Source: an uncultured Christensenellaceae bacterium (GTDB taxonomy: Bacteria; Bacillota; Clostridia; Christensenellales; Borkfalkiaceae). From it: a stretch of DNA of 19,206 nucleotides. The position numbers and the translations under genes were made by a program. The notes beneath the pieces were generated by a model that did no database searches, was not told the DNA's origin, and was given only the letters and a program-made list of their open reading frames with translations. Where the stretch lies: the NCBI GenBank assembly GCA_910588615.1, contig CAJUOI010000032.1, positions 1 to 19,206 on the forward strand. Direction: 5' to 3'. Positions 7,771-15,474 of this stretch are shown in pieces (position 1 is the stretch's first letter; each line of letters starts with the position of its first letter).

Positions 7771-10700
7771 TTATTCTTCCGATGCATCATTCCCTTCGTT
7801 TGCCGCCGCAGCGTCGGCGACTGCCGCTTCCGCATTCGGTGCGTTGCCTTCCGCCGTTTCGGATTCCGCCTGCTGTGCGGGTTTCTCTTGCGCGGGCTGT
7901 TCCGTTTCGGACGCAGCCGTCTGCTCCGCAGGTTTTTCTTCCACGGGCTGTTCCGTTTCGGACGCAGCCGTCTGCTCTGCGGGCTTCTCCTCCACGGGCT
8001 GTTCCGTTTCGGACGCAGCCGTCTGCTCCGCAGGTTTTTCTTCCACGGGCTGTTCCGTTTCGGACGCAGCCGTCTGCTCTGCGGGCTTCTCTTCCGCAGA
8101 TGCAGCCTGTTCCTCTGCCGTACCGTTTCTTGCCGCTTCCAAAGCCTCTTTGCGTTTCTTCGCCCGTTCCGCCGCTTCCGCCGCCGCAATCGCCGCGCGC
8201 GACTCCGCTTCCGCCCTGTTGGCGCGCACCGCCGCAATCGTGGCGTCTACAGTTGCTTGGGTGCGGATGGAAACAAGCAACTTATGCGTAAGGATGCGGA
8301 ATACACCCCGCTTCCAAAGAATCAGAAGGATCGCTGCCGCCAATGCAAGCGCCGAAATAACGATAAGCATGATCGCCCACCACGCAAGACCGGGCTGCTT
8401 GAACACGTTGAAGTTAAAGGTATAGTCGGTAAGTGCCGAATAATCGTTGCTGCCCGCCACTCTTGCGGTAAGGGTATAGCTGCCCGCCTTTGCCGAAGCC
8501 AGCTTATCCACTGTAACCGTTTCGCCGACCGCACTGTATACGACGTTGCCCTTCGAATCCTTCACGACGATTTCCGCCATGCCGAAGCGGGCACTGCCCT
8601 GCACCGCGTTGCGCGCCGCATCATAGCGACCCGTCGTCCAGGACGCAATTCCGGGGGTAACTTCCCACGAGTTGGTTGCCGTAAACACTCTGAACTCGAC
8701 GATTGCGGGCTCGAGCGCGCTGTAATTGTCGTTCCCTTTCACCGTTACGATGAGAAAGTACGGAATCCCCGCAGGCAATTTCTGCAATTTTTCCGCAATC
8801 GCATCGGGCACGAAACCGTATTCGAGACTGAATGCTTCCAATCCCTCCACGAATTCCTGCCCCGCTTCGTCCGACGCCACGCCGAACACGAGGTCGCTTT
8901 CGTCGTCGAGGAGTGCCGGAACCGCTTCGAAAACGTTGACTGCGCTGTCGTAACTGCCGTAATTCCAACGAATGACGTTGGGCACCTGAGACCAGACGTT
9001 GTGCGCTTTTACGATTTTATAAGTTTCTTCGAGTTTAAGTCTGCCGGTAAGCGAATTGATCCCTTCGATCGTAAGTTCTGCCGTACCGACGTTGATCTGC
9101 GAGCTGGTTAAGATATAATCCTCGCCCTCCACGAGCTGCACGCCGTGAAGCGTTACCGAGAGCTGCGGCGTATTGTTTGCCTGCCCGTTATATTCGACCC
9201 TGTTCGTTATAAATTCATAGTTGAACCCGACGTTCCATTCCAGACCGCTCGATACCGAATAAGGTGCGACGGTGAACGTAAACGAACGCTCGAACTCGTT
9301 GTAAACGGTATCAAGATCGCTGTACTGATCTCTGCCGCCCTCCCACCAATGGGTATGCGAACCGCCCAACGCTTCGCTTGCGGGCACGCGCACCGTCAAG
9401 CGGTACGTTCCCGCAGCAAGCGTTCTGTTAAAGGTTGCGAAATAATCTTCTACGGTGATTTCCCGCATCGTATCGGCGACGATCGCACCGTTTTCCGTCT
9501 TGACTTCGTAATATTTCTTGGCGGCGTTCGTTTCGTCGTTTTCGAAAACCACCGCAAACTGTCTTACGGGAGAAACGTTCCCGATCTGCGTATAAGTATA
9601 AATGATCGTATCGCCGTGCTCGGGACGGAAGCCCGTAACGGAGTTCCCCTCGCAGTAATTCCAGCCCGAGAAAGAAGAATTGGTAACCTCTCTGCCGTCC
9701 TCGTAACGGATATCGTTATTCATCGTAACGATACGCCATTCCTTCGTCAGAACAAAGCTCTGCGTGCTTCCCGCGAACGCCACGCCGTCCGTCGGCGTTA
9801 CCGTGATCGTGGTTACGATTTCGTGTACTTCGCCCGATGCGCCCGTCGTGCCCGCAGCCGCGTTGGTAATATTCAAGGACGAGATAGCATAGCGCAAGCC
9901 CAAATCCTTCAACTGTCTGCCGTCCGACAAACTGAATTCCTCGTTGACCTCCAAGACGATCGGCGTGCCCGTATAGCGCGCAACGGAATTTTCCAGCGTA
10001 ACATCCTCGCCCGTGATCGGATCGACGTAGGAATCGAAAAACTCTTCGCTGCCGTCGATGAGCAGAATCTGCTCTTCCGTCGTTTCAAGTTCGAAATCTT
10101 CTGCGCTCAGTGCCACCGTCAAAGTATTCATTACGACGTTGCACGACCTGCTCTCGGGTAACGTATAATTACCCGAACCCTCAACGGTGAAAATGTAGTC
10201 GATCCCTGCGGAAAGGACTTCTCCGAAGTAGCCCAATTCAGAGGTGCTTCCGCTCCGCGTCAATACGAGGCGCATATTCGCGTTGCGCTGCGTGTCCGCT
10301 ATGGGAAGGCTGCCCGTAAGAACCGAAGACATATACACCGTTTCTACGGTTTGCCCGTCGCCCGTGCCTGCCGTCAGCTTTGCGCGTATCCGCGCGTTCT
10401 GGTTTACCGTGGAAGGATCGTAGACGAATACCTTTTTAAACGCATCGCCTTCGAGCGTTTTCCACTCTTTCACAGTCAGCATCGGATTTGTTTCGTCCTT
10501 CGTTTCGGAATAATACTGCCATTCGATTTCGTAAGTCGTTTCGGAAGGCCGAACGGTGAAACCGACGGTCGCCTTACCGCTGTAATTTCTCTTTAAAGTA
10601 ACCGTGGCGGTAACGTTGCCCGCCTTCACGTTGTTCGTTCCGTAGTCCACCGTATAATCGTCGGCAGCAAGCGTTATCTCTGCCGCACCGCCACGCCTGA

Positions 10701-12765
10701 GCGTTACGGTAACGGCGGGTGTCTGCGCTTTACCGTTGTAGACGATATTGTCCGCATTCTCCACGGTACAGGTGAGCTCGTTTGAAGAAACCGCGTAGGG
10801 CGCGATAACGACGCTAAAGAGATAGTCGCCGCAATTTACACCGTAGCTCCCCGCGTTTGTATTGCTTGTATCCCAACAATTGGAAGGAGACTGATTGTCG
10901 CCGCACCGATATACGACGCTCGTTACGGTTTTATCGCCGTAAACGAAGCTCGTACCGACGTACGCCCGATACCCTGCCTCTTCCTTGGATATGCCGTATA
11001 TATAGGTTTCATCGGTACCGTCCCCATAAGTTACGGTAAACGAAACTGTTTCCTTAACGCCCACGACGTTCGCGGCGGCGTTTAAAACGAATTTCTGACC
11101 CACAATGTCCGCGACAAGCACGTCCATCGGGTTGCGGTAAAGCTGTTCCGTCCCCGCCTGCGCATTGAACTCGCCGTAAGCCGCCGAAAGCGTTTGCGTA
11201 GAAACTTTAAAATCTGCTCCGTCCTTTACGGTTATACCGACCTTCGCGTTCGCACCCAGCGTCCCGAACGAAGGCAGATTGCCGCCCTCCGTCAAAACGA
11301 GATTGCGCTGCGTTGACGCGTTTTCGAACAGACCGTTTTCGGCAAGCAACACGTTCCCCGCAAGCGTCAGATCCGCATTCGCTTCCAATACGACCGCACC
11401 TACGTTCGATTGATTCCCGGTAACGATACCGGAAACCGTCAATTTTCCGTTCACGGAAATGATGGCGCCGTTTTGCGAGGTATTCTTCGTAATCTGACCG
11501 CCCGCAAGCTCCGTGCTTCCCCCCGTAATCGAAATCACGGCGTTATCATTGGCTTCGCTCGTGTGCGAGGAAATATTGCCGCTCGTCATTTTCACCGAGC
11601 CGCCGGCAACCGAAAGCGCTGCACCCGTAGAGTTCGCCACGTTGCGCGTAACATCGCCGCCCGTAACATCGAATTTTCCGTTCTGCACGGACACGCCGCC
11701 GCCAACCGAAGCCGTATTCTGCAGAATTCGGGAGCCCGACAGGGTTACCGCTGCATCTTTATCCGCAACGTACAGTCCTCCGCCGCTCGCCGTAGCGGTA
11801 TTTCCGGAAATCGCAACGTTCGTTCCGCTCAGGATAACGCTCGCTTTTCCGCAGACGGCAATGCCGCCGCCGTTCACCGCTCCGTTGTTCGTAACGCTAC
11901 CGTCAAGCAACGTTACCGTCGGTTGCGAAAGAGAGTTGGAAGTTGCGATCCCGATACCGCCGCCGTTCAGCACGACGCCCGTTTCGTAACCGTTGCCCGT
12001 AATTGTGCCGCCGTTCATGGTGAAGGTAGCATCGTTATATATCGCAACGCCGCCGCCGATTCCGTTTCCGCCGACAACCGTGTTGTTCGATATTTTACCT
12101 TTATTATAAACGTTAAGCGTTGCGCCCCCCGAAAGAAACACACCCGCACCGTATGCGTTGTTCGTACCCGATACTTTATTGCCGCTGATTTCACCGCTTC
12201 TCAGATTAACGGTACCGTTCTGCACCATCAGAGCACCGCCGTACGAACTCGTGTTGTAAGCGCCCGTGATCTTGCCGCCGTCGCTACCGTCGATTTCAAG
12301 GGTTCCGGCAACGCTGATTGCATTCCCCTCCTCAACCCCTTGCGTAAGGTTTCGGTCGATTTTATATCCGCCCAAATCGAGCCAGATATGCGCCCCCTTG
12401 GGCACGTGGATTCTGCCGTTGCTGAACGCAATCCCGTCCGCGCCGAATCCCGCCTCGGGATCGGAAGCCTGCCAATCGGCGTAAAGCACTACCTTGACGA
12501 GCGTATTCGAAGTCATGGATTCTACCGAGCGGCGAACGGCTGCCGTCCAGCCTGCGGAAAAATCATCAAAATAATAGACGTTCTGGTTGTCCTGCCCCGA
12601 AGCGCCCAGACAGTACGTCGCCGCGGGCGTGCCGATATTGGGCGCGCTCGCCGCGGACGCGCGGGAAGGCACGACCGTTTTTATTGCAAATCCGAGGCAC
12701 ACCGTCATGACCGCGACGGTGAACGCCAGAAATGCGTTTTTTACGAAATGAAGCGTTTTTCTCAT
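7771..12765 (-). CDS. Giant membrane-anchored beta-helix/Ig-like surface protein with repeat tail
   Basis: The 1664-residue protein has a signal peptide (1-38, ending PSRASAA). Residues about 130-490 are repeated short units rich in GGG, SGN and ITGN (GGGVSVQNGKFDVTGG), the pattern of a right-handed parallel beta-helix as in pectate-lyase-like adhesins. Ig-like modules follow, including two MBG/YDG-like ones with VYNGKAQTP (near 675) and VEYNGQ (near 1190), and two related domains (about 1254-1363 and 1364-1459) that both begin NxW and contain WxxGxYDxAxN. One membrane helix (about 1460-1484) and a basic KRG stop-transfer segment put the last 180 residues inside: an Ala/Arg/Glu-rich helix (to about 1558), then a 17-residue unit (EEKPAEQTAASETEQPV) repeated about four times. 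No LPXTG signal is present. AAGGAG lies 8 nt before the ATG, and a promoter lies about 60-90 nt upstream. It probably binds a surface or polysaccharide outside the cell; the ligand is unknown. Confidence 0.93.
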   Translation of the reverse strand: MRKTLHFVKNAFLAFTVAVMTVCLGFAIKTVVPSRASAASAPNIGTPAATYCLGASGQDNQNVYYFDDFSAGWTAAVRRSVESMTSNTLVKVVLYADWQASDPEAGFGADGIAFSNGRIHVPKGAHIWLDLGGYKIDRNLTQGVEEGNAISVAGTLEIDGSDGGKITGAYNTSSYGGALMVQNGTVNLRSGEISGNKVSGTNNAYGAGVFLSGGATLNVYNKGKISNNTVVGGNGIGGGVAIYNDATFTMNGGTITGNGYETGVVLNGGGIGIATSNSLSQPTVTLLDGSVTNNGAVNGGGIAVCGKASVILSGTNVAISGNTATASGGGLYVADKDAAVTLSGSRILQNTASVGGGVSVQNGKFDVTGGDVTRNVANSTGAALSVAGGSVKMTSGNISSHTSEANDNAVISITGGSTELAGGQITKNTSQNGAIISVNGKLTVSGIVTGNQSNVGAVVLEANADLTLAGNVLLAENGLFENASTQRNLVLTEGGNLPSFGTLGANAKVGITVKDGADFKVSTQTLSAAYGEFNAQAGTEQLYRNPMDVLVADIVGQKFVLNAAANVVGVKETVSFTVTYGDGTDETYIYGISKEEAGYRAYVGTSFVYGDKTVTSVVYRCGDNQSPSNCWDTSNTNAGSYGVNCGDYLFSVVIAPYAVSSNELTCTVENADNIVYNGKAQTPAVTVTLRRGGAAEITLAADDYTVDYGTNNVKAGNVTATVTLKRNYSGKATVGFTVRPSETTYEIEWQYYSETKDETNPMLTVKEWKTLEGDAFKKVFVYDPSTVNQNARIRAKLTAGTGDGQTVETVYMSSVLTGSLPIADTQRNANMRLVLTRSGSTSELGYFGEVLSAGIDYIFTVEGSGNYTLPESRSCNVVMNTLTVALSAEDFELETTEEQILLIDGSEEFFDSYVDPITGEDVTLENSVARYTGTPIVLEVNEEFSLSDGRQLKDLGLRYAISSLNITNAAAGTTGASGEVHEIVTTITVTPTDGVAFAGSTQSFVLTKEWRIVTMNNDIRYEDGREVTNSSFSGWNYCEGNSVTGFRPEHGDTIIYTYTQIGNVSPVRQFAVVFENDETNAAKKYYEVKTENGAIVADTMREITVEDYFATFNRTLAAGTYRLTVRVPASEALGGSHTHWWEGGRDQYSDLDTVYNEFERSFTFTVAPYSVSSGLEWNVGFNYEFITNRVEYNGQANNTPQLSVTLHGVQLVEGEDYILTSSQINVGTAELTIEGINSLTGRLKLEETYKIVKAHNVWSQVPNVIRWNYGSYDSAVNVFEAVPALLDDESDLVFGVASDEAGQEFVEGLEAFSLEYGFVPDAIAEKLQKLPAGIPYFLIVTVKGNDNYSALEPAIVEFRVFTATNSWEVTPGIASWTTGRYDAARNAVQGSARFGMAEIVVKDSKGNVVYSAVGETVTVDKLASAKAGSYTLTARVAGSNDYSALTDYTFNFNVFKQPGLAWWAIMLIVISALALAAAILLILWKRGVFRILTHKLLVSIRTQATVDATIAAVRANRAEAESRAAIAAAEAAERAKKRKEALEAARNGTAEEQAASAEEKPAEQTAASETEQPVEEKPAEQTAASETEQPVEEKPAEQTAASETEQPVEEKPAEQTAASETEQPAQEKPAQQAESETAEGNAPNAEAAVADAAAANEGNDASEE
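7870..8097. repeat. 51-bp in-frame tandem repeats, arranged as a 102-bp double unit
   Basis: Units of exactly 51 bp lie at 7870-7920, 7921-7971, 7972-8022 and 8023-8073, with a partial fifth from 8074. Units 7921-7971 and 8023-8073 are identical, while 7972-8022 differs at several third positions, so the latest expansion copied a 102-bp pair. The frame is kept (17 codons), so copy changes would only lengthen or shorten the tail. It is not a CRISPR: there are no unique spacers. Confidence 0.95.
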
Positions 12766-12823
12766 TCTACGTACTCCTTTTCCGAAATTTTACTTTCATT
12801 TAAAGATATACTTTCACTGTTTA

Positions 12824-12853
12824 AGTATACAATTCCAACTTGTCCGTTGTCAA
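12824..12853 (-). promoter_or_regulatory. Promoter of the giant surface protein operon
   Basis: On the minus strand TTGACA (12853-12848), 18 nt, TATACT (12829-12824). An inverted repeat overlaps and follows the -10 box: GATATACTT (12805-12813) and AAGTATAC (12823-12830), a possible operator. The leader would be about 52 nt. Confidence 0.75.
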
Positions 12854-13030
12854 GCAATGAAGCGATATTTTTCAAATTTTATTGGAAAATCGTTGATTTT
12901 GTCGATTAAAATATGGGAGTTCTTTCCTCTTGTTTAATAATACTTCCATAATCTCTCACCGCCCGAAACGCCCGAATCCGACAGGCTTTTTTCGCCGCAG
13001 AAAAAATTTTAAAAAACGGGCGGAAAACGC
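12854..13030. other. Intergenic region between surface operon and tRNA genes, no gene seen
   Basis: This AT-rich spacer separates the divergent surface operon and tRNA transcription units. No reading frame with a ribosome site, and no clear terminator or RNA fold, was found. Confidence 0.6.
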
Positions 13031-13058
13031 TTGCTTTTTTTTGCAGATATGGTATAAT
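13031..13058 (+). promoter_or_regulatory. tRNA operon promoter
   Basis: TTGCTT (13031-13036), 16 nt, TATAAT (13053-13058), placed 16 nt before the mature tRNA-Ala 5' end. Confidence 0.7.
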
Positions 13059-13074
13059 CATAATACAAATCGGC

Positions 13075-13150
13075 GGGGATATAGCTCATCTGGTAGAGCG
13101 GTACGTTCGCAACGTACAGGTAACGTGTTCGAGTCACGCTATCTCCACCA
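13075..13150 (+). tRNA. tRNA-Ala, anticodon CGC
   Basis: The 76-nt cloverleaf has acceptor GGGGATA/TATCTCC with the G3-U70 pair that marks alanine tRNAs, D-arm GCTC/GAGC, anticodon stem GTACG/CGTAC with loop TTCGCAA (CGC, reading GCG), variable AGGTA, T-loop TTCGAGT, discriminator A and an encoded CCA. The first T-stem pair (A49-C65) is a mismatch; the other four pair. Confidence 0.96.
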
Positions 13151-13170
13151 ACGCCGTAAGGCGATAAAAC

Positions 13171-13202
13171 AAAACTTGCCGCGAATGCGCGGCAAGTTTT
13201 TT
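13171..13202 (+). terminator. Strong terminator-like hairpin between the two tRNAs
   Basis: A perfect 13-bp inverted repeat (13171-13183 with 13188-13200), loop AATG, core CTTGCCGCG/CGCGGCAAG, followed by a run of six T ending 2 nt before tRNA-Val. By form it is an intrinsic terminator, but it leaves no room for a separate tRNA-Val promoter. Confidence 0.85.
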
Positions 13203-13204
13203 AC

Positions 13205-13281
13205 GGGGGCATAGCTCAGTTGGTTAGAGCGCACGCTTCACATGCGTGAGGTCACAGGTTCGAGCCCTGTTGTCCCCACCA
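13205..13281 (+). tRNA. tRNA-Val, anticodon CAC
   Basis: The 77-nt cloverleaf has acceptor GGGGGCA/TGTCCCC, D-arm GCTC/GAGC, anticodon stem CACGC/GCGTG with loop TTCACAT (CAC, reading GTG), variable AGGTC, T-stem ACAGG/CCTGT with loop TTCGAGC, discriminator A and an encoded CCA. All stems pair. The 5' end is 2 nt after the T-run of the preceding hairpin. Confidence 0.97.
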
Positions 13282-13284
13282 CTT

Positions 13285-13336
13285 AAAACCTAAAACGAAC
13301 TCCTTTTGCGAGAACAGTTTTAGGTTTTTCTTTTTG
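13285..13336 (+). terminator. Intrinsic terminator after the tRNA genes
   Basis: A perfect 12-bp stem (AAAACCTAAAAC 13285-13296 with 13317-13328), a 20-nt loop, and a T-rich tail (TTTTTCTTTTTG). It begins 4 nt after the tRNA-Val CCA. Confidence 0.85.
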
Positions 13337-13670
13337 TCCCCGAATTTGCGTGCTTATGCCGTTAAAGACAGCGGGAATAAAAAATTTTGGTTTTCTACGG
13401 GCACAAGCGGAACAAAAGTACGGCATTTCAAGCATTACGACCAATCGGGCGTTGCGTTTAATAACGGGTTAACACTGCTCCGCCAAATATACGTTAAAAA
13501 GGCTTTTTTCATCACTGCATACAGAACAACATTTGAAAGCAAGAAAAATTTTCAACTTTTCAGTCTTATTCTCTCCCATCACTGGACTCGAAACGTTTTG
13601 ATTTCGCGACGGTTAACGTTTGATTTTTTTCAAAAAATCAAAACAATCAAATACAGAATTGAAAAATGTG
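13337..13670. other. Region between tRNA terminator and glycosylase gene, no convincing gene
   Basis: A plus-strand open frame of 114 codons (13334-13678) exists but has no ribosome site, runs into the next gene's promoter, and its product resembles no family I know. Base composition falls to AT-rich towards the right end. It may be remnant DNA from an insertion beside the tRNA genes. Confidence 0.5.
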
Positions 13671-13679
13671 TGCTATAAT
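13671..13679 (+). promoter_or_regulatory. Extended -10 promoter of the glycosylase gene
   Basis: TGC-TATAAT (13671-13679) is a full extended -10 box; no good -35 is present, as often with this class. A start 7 nt downstream falls on the A of ATG 13686, which implies a leaderless mRNA. Confidence 0.65.
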
Positions 13680-13685
13680 AAAATT

Positions 13686-14285
13686 ATGAATGTCGAAAAT
13701 AAAATAAAAAAATGTGGTCTTTGCGGAGATTTACCCAAATTAACATACAATTCAATTAAACAAGGTAATTGTAATGTTTTAATTTTAGGAGAATCTCCCG
13801 CGAAAGACGGATGGATTCAAAGCGGGAAAGCATTTTATAATGCTCAGGGCAAATTGCAGGCGACAGGAAGGATATTGCAAAAATTATTAGAGATTTGTAA
13901 TATTTCAATTGACAATATTAGTTTTACAGAGTGTTGTAAATGTATTATTGAGGATAGAACACAATTGCGTAAGTGTATTCATAATTGTCAACCAATACTT
14001 TTGGAACAAATTTCTAAAATTGATTGTGACATTATTTTGCCAATGGGACAATATCCAACCGAAGCTGTTCTTAATACAAAAATAAAAAGGTTAAAAGATT
14101 ATATTGGAAAAATATTCCCAATAAAAATTTATAATAAATTAAAAGTAGTCATACCAATTTATCATACTTCACCGGCAAACCCTTTAGGTTATAAAGGAAA
14201 CGTTGCTATTTTTGAAAAACTTAAAGATTATTTCAAATTAAGAGAGAATATTACAATAACGCCGTCCGAAGATAAAATAAAATAA
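13686..14285 (+). CDS. Uracil-DNA glycosylase superfamily protein, family-4-like iron-sulfur type
   Basis: The 199-residue protein shows the UDG fold motifs: VLILGESPAKDGW (31-43, like GEAPG of families 4/5), AFYN (49-52) in place of PFVG, CKC with Asn/Cys spacing (84-86), LPMGQYPTEAV (118-128) and VIPIYHTSPANP (155-166, the HPS-type motif). Cys10-x2-Cys13 and Cys86/Cys101 (15 apart) match the four 4Fe-4S ligands of family 4. These enzymes remove uracil from DNA in base-excision repair; family-4-like relatives also occur with other substrates, so specificity is not certain. The start is ATG 13686, not the open frame from 13620: it fits the usual distance to the first Cys and the promoter. No Shine-Dalgarno site exists. 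Base use is strikingly AT-rich (many Ile, Lys, Asn) compared with all neighbours, suggesting transfer. It is probably its own transcription unit. Confidence 0.82.
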   Translation: MNVENKIKKCGLCGDLPKLTYNSIKQGNCNVLILGESPAKDGWIQSGKAFYNAQGKLQATGRILQKLLEICNISIDNISFTECCKCIIEDRTQLRKCIHNCQPILLEQISKIDCDIILPMGQYPTEAVLNTKIKRLKDYIGKIFPIKIYNKLKVVIPIYHTSPANPLGYKGNVAIFEKLKDYFKLRENITITPSEDKIK

Positions 14286-14408
14286 AGCAAAAGTTATTTA
14301 AGTCCTTTGAGAGAGAAACTGCACATCCCGACTATCGATTAAATTGGACAAACGCAAATCCCACATATGAGAAAGCAGAACGATAGCGCACGAGACGAAC
14401 CGTTTTAC

Positions 14409-14438
14409 TTGCGCTTACGGCTGCGTTTATGATATATT
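14409..14438 (+). promoter_or_regulatory. Promoter of the multi-pass membrane protein gene
   Basis: TTGCGC (14409-14414), 18 nt, TATATT (14433-14438) preceded by TGA (extended -10). The start 7 nt downstream coincides with ATG 14445. Confidence 0.6.
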
Positions 14439-14444
14439 ATTTTT

Positions 14445-15017
14445 ATGGACTGGTTCAATTATTACGGACTTGCCATTATGGCAGTCATCATGATTCCGAA
14501 TATCGTTTACTTCGTCAAGCATAAAAACGATGCGGCGAATATCTATCCGAACAAAATCGTTTCCGTTCTGGAACAAATCGGAAGATACGGTTGCTTCGTT
14601 CTGATGATATTCAATATACCGTATACGTATTTTAATTTCTGGTTCGACCATGCGTTAACCGTCTATTTGTCCGTAAACGGCGGACTGTGCCTTCTGTATC
14701 TCATTTTCTGGGCAGTCTGCCGGAAGAGAAACGACAAACTGAAAGCCGTATCCCTTTCCGTACTGCCGTCGTGCATCTTTTTGTTCAGCGGCATCATGCT
14801 CGCTTCCGTTCCCCTCGTCTTCTTTTCCGCCGTCTTTGCCGTAAACCATATCCTAATCAGTTGCAAAACCGTGTCTGCCGACAACCGAAAAAAGAAATAT
14901 ACGAAGAAAGATAAGCTGAGGGACACCGTACTCCTGATATTCGTCATCGTTTTATTTGCCGCTGCCGTGATCGGCACGTTGTTCGGCGGCCATAACGGCA
15001 GCGTTTTTCCACTCTAA
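14445..15017 (+). CDS. Multi-pass membrane protein, function unknown
   Basis: The 190-residue protein has about five hydrophobic segments (near 6-24, 46-66, 70-92, 102-134 and 163-183) separated by short Lys/Arg-rich loops (KHKND, CRKRNDK, NRKKKYTKKDK), which the positive-inside rule places in the cytoplasm. I do not recognise the family. The A of ATG 14445 lies at the expected transcription start and there is no ribosome site, so the mRNA is probably leaderless, like that of the gene before it. Unlike that gene its composition matches the rest of the window. A hairpin follows at 15037-15057. Confidence 0.78.
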   Translation: MDWFNYYGLAIMAVIMIPNIVYFVKHKNDAANIYPNKIVSVLEQIGRYGCFVLMIFNIPYTYFNFWFDHALTVYLSVNGGLCLLYLIFWAVCRKRNDKLKAVSLSVLPSCIFLFSGIMLASVPLVFFSAVFAVNHILISCKTVSADNRKKKYTKKDKLRDTVLLIFVIVLFAAAVIGTLFGGHNGSVFPL

Positions 15018-15036
15018 ATTACTGTATAATAAGAAA

Positions 15037-15057
15037 AAGGAGGGCTCTGCCCTCCTT
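15037..15057. terminator. Hairpin terminator after the membrane protein gene
   Basis: A 9-bp stem AAGGAGGGC/GCCCTCCTT with loop TCT. On the minus strand five T follow directly; on the plus strand only AATTGTTT follows, so it is better for leftward transcription but may act both ways. Confidence 0.65.
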
Positions 15058-15474
15058 AATTGTTTACGTTGGTCACGCCGTATCAGAGTCCCACGGGCGT
15101 TTCGGGTTACCGCCGCCCTGCGCCTTCCGTCCAAACGCCCAACAGAAATTTCACGGGAATAATGGACGTACCGATACGAATGGATTCCCATTCTTCATTT
15201 TCGACATTTCTTTCGCTTTTTCTATCGCCCGTTCGGAATATCCGACGAGATACTTTGCATCCTGCAAAAAAGTGCTTCCCGCTTCGCTCAGACGCCTTCG
15301 GGAAGTTGCCGTTTTCCGCAACCGATATATACGCAACCGACTGCGGATGATTTCATTTCTCCCCCCTGACGATAGCATTTACTTTTCTTTGACGGCTGTT
15401 CGACTTCCGAACGGCTATATTTTATCAAAAAAGAAAATGGAACGCAAGCCGCCGTTGCGCTCCCTTCCCCCGAT
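15058..15474. other. Intergenic region with no intact gene, possible decayed coding sequence
   Basis: Open frames of 75-96 codons exist on both strands, none with a ribosome site. On the minus strand protein-like fragments lie in different frames: one ending KAKEMSKMKNGNPF and, shifted, one reading RIGTSIIPVKFLLGVWTEG (around 15190-15125). This could be a frameshifted remnant, but no family is recognised. Confidence 0.35.

Noticed and set aside
7870..8097. CRISPR-like array
   Set aside because: The units abut with no spacers and encode an in-frame 17-residue peptide repeat.
7888..9111. 407-codon plus-strand open frame with repeats
   Set aside because: It is the complement of the tandem-repeat tail and Ig-like part of the giant surface protein; its Arg/Leu/Phe repeats come from the 51-bp units.
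11410..12909. 499-codon plus-strand open frame
   Set aside because: It lies antisense to the beta-helix domain and runs through that gene's promoter. The product is Arg/His/Asn-rich and without domains, a mirror of the repetitive real gene.
13334..13678. 114-codon plus-strand frame after the tRNAs
   Set aside because: No ribosome site, starts inside the tRNA terminator tail and ends inside the glycosylase promoter.
13620..13685. N-terminal extension of the glycosylase from ATG 13620
   Set aside because: The extra 22 residues would be read through the promoter's -10 box, lack a ribosome site and are not expected before the first cysteine pair.
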